64,000 bases of DNA from Rhodococcus sovatensis (lineage in GTDB: Bacteria; Actinomycetota; Actinomycetes; Mycobacteriales; Mycobacteriaceae): assembly GCF_037327425.1 (NCBI RefSeq), contig NZ_CP147846.1, positions 4,030,001 to 4,094,000 of the forward strand, written 5' to 3'. A model generated the notes under the pieces. The model had not been told where the DNA came from, made no database searches, and saw only the letters and a list, made by a program, of their open reading frames with translations. Of the stretch, positions 58,586 through 64,000 are shown in pieces (the stretch's first letter is position 1; each line of letters begins with the position of its first letter). A program made the translations under genes and the position numbers.

Positions 58586-61417
58586 TCACTGGTGGCCGTT
58601 CGGACCTTCCCAGCGCTGAGTGCGCGGACCTTCGTCACCCTCACGGTCCGATTCCTGTGTGTCGGGACGACGATCCGGGTCCGGCTGCCCACCGAGCGGC
58701 AGACCACCGAGAGGATCCCATTGCGATCCAGCAGGATCACGGTACTGCGGTGCGGGGTTCGGAGGCTGCTGATCACCACTGGGCGCCTCGCGGTCGCCGC
58801 TCGGATCGCGATACTCCGGCGGCTGGTACTGCGGCGGACGGTACTGCGGCGACTGGTACGTCGGCGGGGCTTGGTACGGCGCTACAGGGTCGGAGTAGCG
58901 GTTGCCGCCGTTCCTGCCTGCACTGTCCGAACCACCGGCGGATCCAGCGGGATCACGCGGCGGCCATCCTGGCGCTGACCATCCCGCTGGAGCACCGTAA
59001 TCAGGACGTGAACTCTGCGGCCGTGGCTCGGGGTTCCGGTAGGAACCACCGCTGTAGTTGCCGCCCGAGTGCTGGCCGCCACCGTTCTGGCCCGTGCTGC
59101 CCTGCGTGCCACTGCCCTGCGTGCCACTGCCCTGACCGCCACTGCCCTGGCCCCCGCCGTAGGGCGCGCTTCCGTACGGTGTTCCGGTCGGCACCGGCCC
59201 GCCGGCATGAGAGCCACCATGGCTTGGAGCGCCATTACCCGGGCCCCCATTTGTGGGAACACCGTTTGTGGGGGCGCCGTGGCTGGGTGCACCGTTGCTG
59301 GGAGCGCCGTTGTATCCGCCCCCGTTGTGAGCGCCGTTCGGGGCACCGTTGGTGTAGCCGGGCTGCCGGCTACCGCCGTTGTAACTGTCCGGCGCGCCCT
59401 TCGACAGTTGCGGCGAACCGGCGTAGCTCGGCTGCGGGAACTGCTGCGGCGGAGCAACTTTCGGTGCGATCGACTGGGGAGGCCACGGCTCGCCGCGCTC
59501 GATTGCGAGTTCACCCGGAGTCTTGACCGGGGGCTTGTCAGAAGGAACTCGATCGCCGAAATCGTTGAATGCGGTGATTCGCGGACGCTTGCTGACGCCG
59601 GTGAAGATCTTCTCGAGGTCCTTGCGCGTCAGCGTCTCCCGCTCGAGGAGTTCGGTGGCAAGCGTATCCAGCACATCGCGGTACTCGTTGAGGATGGCCC
59701 ACGCCTCGGTGTGCGCCGCCTCGATGAGTTTGCGCACCTCCTCGTCGATCTCGCGTGCGACCTCGTGCGAGAAATCGGACTGCACGCCCATCGAACGACC
59801 GAGGAAGGGGTCGCCCTGCTCCTGGCCGTAGCGAACCGCGCCGAGCTTGCTGCTCATGCCGTATTCGGTGACCATCGCACGCGCAATCTTGGTTGCCTGA
59901 TCGATGTCCGAGGACGCGCCTGTGGTCGGCTCGTGGAAGACGAGTTCCTCTGCTGCACGTCCGCCCATTGCCATGACCAGTCGCGCGATCATCTCGGACC
60001 GAGTCATCAGACCCTTGTCGTCCTCGGGCACCGTCATGGCGTGGCCACCTGTGCGACCGCGAGCCAGGATAGTGACCTTGTAGACGGGCTCGATGTCCGG
60101 CATTGCCCAGGCAGCGAGCGTGTGCCCGCCTTCGTGGTACGCCGTGATCTTCTTCTCGTGCTCGCTGATGATGCGGCTCTTGCGGCGTGGTCCTCCCACG
60201 ACGCGATCCACCGATTCCTCCAGAGCGGCCTCGGTGATGACGGTGCCGTTCTCGCGCGCAGTGAGGAGCGCCGCTTCGTTGATGACGTTGGCCAGGTCCG
60301 CTCCGGACATCCCGACGGTGCGCTTGGCCAAGCCCTCCAGGTCGGCGTCGTGCGCGACGGGCTTGCCTGCCGAGTGCACCGCAAGAATTGCGCGGCGGCC
60401 GGCAAGATCGGGTGCTCCGACGGGAATCTGGCGATCGAAGCGGCCGGGACGGAGAAGGGCGGGGTCGAGGATGTCGGGACGGTTGGTCGCGGCGATCAGG
60501 ATGACGCCGGTTCGTTCACCGAAACCGTCCATCTCGACGAGAAGCTGGTTGAGCGTCTGCTCTCGCTCGTCGTGCCCACCGCCCATGCCCGCTCCACGCT
60601 GGCGACCGACGGCGTCGATCTCGTCGACGAAGATGATGCACGGACTGTTCTGCTTCGCCTGCTCGAACAGGTCGCGAACGCGGGAAGCGCCGACACCGAC
60701 GAACATCTCGACGAAATCGGAACCCGAGATGGTGAAGAACGGGACACCCGCCTCGCCTGCGACAGCGCGCGCGAGGAGGGTCTTACCGGTTCCCGGAGGG
60801 CCGTAGAGCAGAACGCCGCGCGGGATCTTCGCGCCGAGCGCCTGATACCGGGCTGGATTCTGCAGGAAGTCCTTGATCTCGTACAGCTCTTCGACGGCCT
60901 CGTCGGCACCTGCGACGTCCTGGAACGTCGTCTTCGGCATATCTTTGCTCAGCTGTTTGGCCTTGGACTTCCCGAAGCCCATGACACCGCCGCGACCACC
61001 GCCCTGCATACGACTCATGACGAAGATGAAGACACCGAGCAGAAGGATCATCGGAAGGACGAACAGCAGGAGGGACGACACCCAGCTGTCCTGGCTCACG
61101 ACGGTGTTGTAGCTTTCGAGTCCGTCGGAGCTGACCTTGTCGAAGATGGTCTCCGATGCGGAGTCCGGGTACTTGGCAAGGATCTGCGTCTCGTTGCCGG
61201 TCGCCTCGTTGCCGTTCTTCAGGTACAGACGGACCTGCTGCTCGCGGTCGTCGATCTGCGCTTTTTCGACGTTCTGCGAGTCGAGCTGCGCGATCGCCAC
61301 CGAGGTGTCGACGCTCTTCCAGCCGCGAGTGTCGCTTCCGAAGTAGCTGATGGCAAAGATCACCAACAGGATGCCGAAAACGATGGCCAGGTTCCGTATA
61401 ACTGTCTTCCGATTCAT
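58586..61417 (-). CDS. ftsH: Membrane AAA+ zinc protease FtsH with long C-terminal tail
   Basis: FtsH degrades membrane and short-lived cytosolic proteins. The 943-residue product has two membrane helices (about 8-26 and 114-134), an AAA domain with Walker A at 206-213 (GPPGTGKT), the SRH region, and the zinc site H428-E-G-G-H432. From about residue 640 a low-complexity tail runs to the end: Pro/Gln-rich, then N-G-A-P-S/T repeats, G-S-G-T-Q repeats and Y-Q/P-P repeats. M. tuberculosis FtsH has about 760 residues, so the tail here is some 180 longer. Same place as Rv3610c, upstream of folE. Confidence 0.95.
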   Translation of the reverse strand: MNRKTVIRNLAIVFGILLVIFAISYFGSDTRGWKSVDTSVAIAQLDSQNVEKAQIDDREQQVRLYLKNGNEATGNETQILAKYPDSASETIFDKVSSDGLESYNTVVSQDSWVSSLLLFVLPMILLLGVFIFVMSRMQGGGRGGVMGFGKSKAKQLSKDMPKTTFQDVAGADEAVEELYEIKDFLQNPARYQALGAKIPRGVLLYGPPGTGKTLLARAVAGEAGVPFFTISGSDFVEMFVGVGASRVRDLFEQAKQNSPCIIFVDEIDAVGRQRGAGMGGGHDEREQTLNQLLVEMDGFGERTGVILIAATNRPDILDPALLRPGRFDRQIPVGAPDLAGRRAILAVHSAGKPVAHDADLEGLAKRTVGMSGADLANVINEAALLTARENGTVITEAALEESVDRVVGGPRRKSRIISEHEKKITAYHEGGHTLAAWAMPDIEPVYKVTILARGRTGGHAMTVPEDDKGLMTRSEMIARLVMAMGGRAAEELVFHEPTTGASSDIDQATKIARAMVTEYGMSSKLGAVRYGQEQGDPFLGRSMGVQSDFSHEVAREIDEEVRKLIEAAHTEAWAILNEYRDVLDTLATELLERETLTRKDLEKIFTGVSKRPRITAFNDFGDRVPSDKPPVKTPGELAIERGEPWPPQSIAPKVAPPQQFPQPSYAGSPQLSKGAPDSYNGGSRQPGYTNGAPNGAHNGGGYNGAPSNGAPSHGAPTNGVPTNGGPGNGAPSHGGSHAGGPVPTGTPYGSAPYGGGQGSGGQGSGTQGSGTQGSTGQNGGGQHSGGNYSGGSYRNPEPRPQSSRPDYGAPAGWSAPGWPPRDPAGSAGGSDSAGRNGGNRYSDPVAPYQAPPTYQSPQYRPPQYQPPEYRDPSGDREAPSGDQQPPNPAPQYRDPAGSQWDPLGGLPLGGQPDPDRRPDTQESDREGDEGPRTQRWEGPNGHQ

Positions 61418-61788
61418 ACAGCTTCAGCCGAGACGGCCTCGTCCTTTCCAGTCATCTCCGATGTGCGGATTACGGCCGCCCTCGGATGCCTCAGGCTACC
61501 GCGAGCGGCCACCATGTACCTGCAGTGCATGGACCTGACCTGAGTCAGAGCCACAGCGCAGCGGCCATGGACCTGCAGTGCTGCTGCATGCGTCACGCTT
61601 CTCCCCAGTCCAACGTCGGTCTCGCCTCACAGGTTCCCCAGCTACCTCGCAGCACGCCCCCTGCGGACCAGCGTTCATTGTGTCAAAGGCGACCCCTTCG
61701 GGTCACGTCGTAAGATTCGATTGCCCCGGCAACCTTCCCCGGTACTCGAATCTACGCTTCTACCAGGCAGAACGCCTCGTGCAGGTTT
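61418..61788. other. ftsH-kinase divergent intergenic region
   Basis: This 371-bp gap has no convincing gene. Two imperfect direct repeats (GCGGCCA..., each containing ACCTGCAGTGC) lie at 61505-61528 and 61561-61581, and a small GACCC-CTTC-GGGTC hairpin at 61691-61704. It should contain both divergent promoters. The hpt/tilS genes often seen upstream of ftsH are not here. Confidence 0.5.
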
Positions 61789-64000
61789 ATGGTTGTGGGC
61801 GTGCAACCAGGCTCGGATCGGGTCACCTCCGACGTCGACGCCCCATCGGTTCGATCCGACGGGACGTCGACAGTGACCGCCGCGGCCACAAACGGCACCG
61901 ACTCGCACGGCACCGACTCGCACGGCACCGATCACGATCCAGCCGATCGACTTCGCCTCGCGTGGAAGGCCGCGCGGGGCGGTGACCCACTCACCCCGCC
62001 GATTCTGTCGAACTTCCTTCCCGACTCCGCCGATGTCCGACGGCGTCTGCTCGAACAGCTGATTTCGGTCGATCTGCAGGAACGATGGCTACGGGCCAGC
62101 GTTCCGAAACGGCTGAGACAGTACTGCGACGAGTTCGAGGACCTCGCTCCCGCGTCGCTTCCTGCCTGGCTGATCTACGAGGAGTTCTGCATTCGGCGCC
62201 AGGCCGGCGACTCTGTATCCCCGCAGCTCTACGCCGCCGAGTATCCGGCGCAGTCGGTCGACCTAGCGGAAATGCTGAACACCATGCTCGGTGAGGCGAC
62301 CGAGCAAAGGACGCCCGCGCTGGAGGCAACCGTCATCGGTGAGTCGCGGGTCAGCGTCAGCGCTGCCACAGTCGCTGGGCCTGCAACCGCGGACATGACC
62401 GGCACGTCCACCGGAGCCCTCGCGTGGACGCGGCCGGGCTCGAGCGACGAACTCGAAGACCTCGACGTGGGCGATCGCGTCGACGATTTCGACCTCTTGA
62501 TGGGCCTCGGCCGCGGAGCGTTCGCACGAGTCTTCCTGTCTCGACAACGGTCGATGCAACGGATCGTCGCGGTGAAGATATCGGAGGATCGCGGCAGCGA
62601 ACCGCAGACGCTCGCGCAACTCGACCACGACTACATCGTCCGGGTATTCGACCAGCGGGTCCTGCCCGACAAAGGCCTCCGACTTCTCTACATGCAGTAC
62701 GTGCCGGGCGGGACCCTGCTCGATCTGCTCCAGCGTGTGCGTGCCTGCCCGGCCGACCAACGTAGCGGCACCCTTCTTCTCGACACCGTCGACGCCGCAC
62801 TCGACGCTCGAGGCAGCCTTCGCCCCACGGATTCCACTGTCCGCGAATCGCTCTCCACTTTGTCGTGGCCCGAGACTGTTGCGTGGCTCGGGCGCCGCCT
62901 TGCGGAGGCTTTGCACTACGCGGGTGAGCGGGGCGTTCTGCATCGCGACATCAAACCGGCGAACGTACTGCTCACCGCGGAGGGCGTGCCCAAGCTCGCA
63001 GATTTCAACATCAGCTTTTCCGATCAGGTCGACGGTGACAGCCCGGTTGCGTATTTCGGAGGCTCACTGTCCTACATGTCCCCCGAGCAGCTCGAGGCGT
63101 GCCATCCTGGTCATCCTGGCCGGGCGGAGGACCTCGACACGCGCAGTGATCTGTATTCACTCGCCGTCGTGCTCTGGGAACTCTTGACCGGGGTCAAGCC
63201 GTTCGACGATTCGAATTCGAACGTCGAGGACGGCGACCGAACCGTCATCGACGGGTTGCTCGACACCCGTCGAACAGGCATCACCGACTCCGCGATCGCA
63301 ACACTTCCGGCGCACTGCCCGTCGACGTTGCGCAGAGTTCTCGCCGAGTGTCTGTCGCCCAGTATCGGGGACCGCTGGTCGACCGGCCAGGAGTTGGCGC
63401 AACAGTTCGATCTGTGCCTCGACCAACACGCACGCAATCTCGTCGATCCGCCGCCATCCAGCGCCCGATTTCGATTGCGGCCGTTCACTGTTCCGGTGAT
63501 GACTGCCGCGATCGGAATCCCCAATGCTGTCGCAGCCATCTACAACTACCAGCACAACAAGGCGCTGATCATCGGTGACCTGCCGGCCGTCGCACAGGAT
63601 CGGTTCGAGACCGTGACGGCAGTCATCAACGGACTCTTCTGGCCGATAGGCCTCGTACTGATCGTCTACTTCTTTCGACGGGTGCTGTCCGTTCCACGAG
63701 CGTTGCGCTCCGGCCGGACAGTGCCGGAGAAGCGACTTGCCGAGGCCCGTGCCGACACCCTGTTGGCTGCGGATCGGATCGTAGCCGTATGCCTCGGGCT
63801 GTGGGTGTGCGCGGGAATTGCATTCCCACTCTCGCTGCAGATCGCGGCAGGGTCCGTGCCTGCGCAGGCGTACGTGCACTTCATTGCGTCACTCGTGGTG
63901 TGCGGTGCAATGGCGACGGCGTACCCGTTCTTCCTGGTCTCACTGTTCACCATCCGGTGCCTGTATCCGTCGTTCTTGCCCTTCGGGCGAGCCGGGAGCG
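61789..64000 (+). CDS. Ser/Thr protein kinase with C-terminal membrane domain, 3' truncated
   Basis: The frame is open from ATG 61789 (a GTG at 61801 is possible) to the window end, 737 codons. After an N-terminal region of about 240 residues with T-D-S-H-G repeats and a helical domain, a PknB-type kinase domain spans about 243-530: glycine loop G-L-G-R-G-A-F-A-R-V-F, Lys263 in VAVK, H385-R-D-I-K-P-A-N and D405-F-N in place of DFG, then S-P-E-Q. From about 560 on at least four membrane helices follow. All catalytic residues needed are present. Substrate unknown; no partner phosphatase or FHA gene is visible. Confidence 0.87.
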   Translation, partial: MVVGVQPGSDRVTSDVDAPSVRSDGTSTVTAAATNGTDSHGTDSHGTDHDPADRLRLAWKAARGGDPLTPPILSNFLPDSADVRRRLLEQLISVDLQERWLRASVPKRLRQYCDEFEDLAPASLPAWLIYEEFCIRRQAGDSVSPQLYAAEYPAQSVDLAEMLNTMLGEATEQRTPALEATVIGESRVSVSAATVAGPATADMTGTSTGALAWTRPGSSDELEDLDVGDRVDDFDLLMGLGRGAFARVFLSRQRSMQRIVAVKISEDRGSEPQTLAQLDHDYIVRVFDQRVLPDKGLRLLYMQYVPGGTLLDLLQRVRACPADQRSGTLLLDTVDAALDARGSLRPTDSTVRESLSTLSWPETVAWLGRRLAEALHYAGERGVLHRDIKPANVLLTAEGVPKLADFNISFSDQVDGDSPVAYFGGSLSYMSPEQLEACHPGHPGRAEDLDTRSDLYSLAVVLWELLTGVKPFDDSNSNVEDGDRTVIDGLLDTRRTGITDSAIATLPAHCPSTLRRVLAECLSPSIGDRWSTGQELAQQFDLCLDQHARNLVDPPPSSARFRLRPFTVPVMTAAIGIPNAVAAIYNYQHNKALIIGDLPAVAQDRFETVTAVINGLFWPIGLVLIVYFFRRVLSVPRALRSGRTVPEKRLAEARADTLLAADRIVAVCLGLWVCAGIAFPLSLQIAAGSVPAQAYVHFIASLVVCGAMATAYPFFLVSLFTIRCLYPSFLPFGRAGS

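Noticed and set aside
59069..61543. An 824-codon open frame on the + strand opposite ftsH
   Set aside because: Same cause: it mirrors the ftsH codons and shows no recognisable fold.

Overview
The window is chromosomal DNA of a high-GC actinomycete of the Mycobacteriales, most probably Rhodococcus or a close relative. The evidence is a complete cholesterol-catabolism cluster with its KstR regulator, WhiB3, CarD, MhuD, FtsH/Clp architecture, DisA-RadA, and a gene order from rlmB to ftsH that follows Mycobacterium tuberculosis Rv3579c-Rv3610c almost gene for gene. Genes are dense, many same-strand pairs overlap by four bases (ATGA), GTG starts are common, and several genes look leaderless (TAnnnT about 7 nt before the start codon). 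No tRNA, rRNA, CRISPR array, prophage or transposase gene was seen.

Region 1 (1-6282, + strand): the end of a kstD-like 3-ketosteroid dehydrogenase, an Hsd4B/ChsH3-like two-hotdog hydratase and a Tat-exported class II (covalent-FAD) cholesterol oxidase form a sterol operon. A membrane GGDEF-EAL protein whose stop overlaps the start of bluB (lower ligand of B12) follows. Region 2 (6286-10970): DUF427, DUF2637, a small membrane protein, whiB3, gluconokinase, an alpha/beta hydrolase and a GntR/FCD regulator.

Region 3 (10942-18514): the cholesterol side-chain operon chsE1-chsE2-chsH2-chsH1-ltp2 (the mycobacterial igr genes without cyp125) sits directly downstream of fadE34, which is divergent from kstR. 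The same 14-bp KstR palindrome occurs in the kstR/fadE34 gap and again between fadE34 and chsE1. Together these genes make and remove the last three-carbon piece of the sterol side chain under KstR control.

Region 4 (18567-28625): a fusion of trehalose-6-phosphate phosphatase and a GH15 hydrolase, a LacI regulator, a zinc-type ABC transporter, 5-oxoprolinase pxpABC, and an iron-siderophore binding lipoprotein with a strong IdeR/DtxR box. This block separates kstR from rlmB, which are close together in M. tuberculosis.

Region 5 (28648-61417): the conserved core, rlmB-cysS / ispF-ispD-carD / lpqE-radA-disA / membrane protein-carbonic anhydrase / mutY / two hydrolases / mhuD / a second GGDEF-EAL protein / an MFS exporter / clpC1 / lysS / rhodanese-cysteine dioxygenase / coaX-panD-panC-DUF2520 / two membrane proteins / folK-folB-folP-folE / ftsH. 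lsr2, which lies between clpC1 and lysS in M. tuberculosis, is absent from that position. Region 6 (61789-64000): a Ser/Thr protein kinase with a multi-pass C-terminal membrane part, running off the window.

The most unusual non-coding signal is a 127-nt element made of two 53-nt palindromic units 74 nt apart. It is present at 21156-21282 and, in the opposite orientation, at 45106-45232. The same substitution marks the same unit in both places, so the two-unit structure seems to have been copied as one element. It matches no repeat family that I know.
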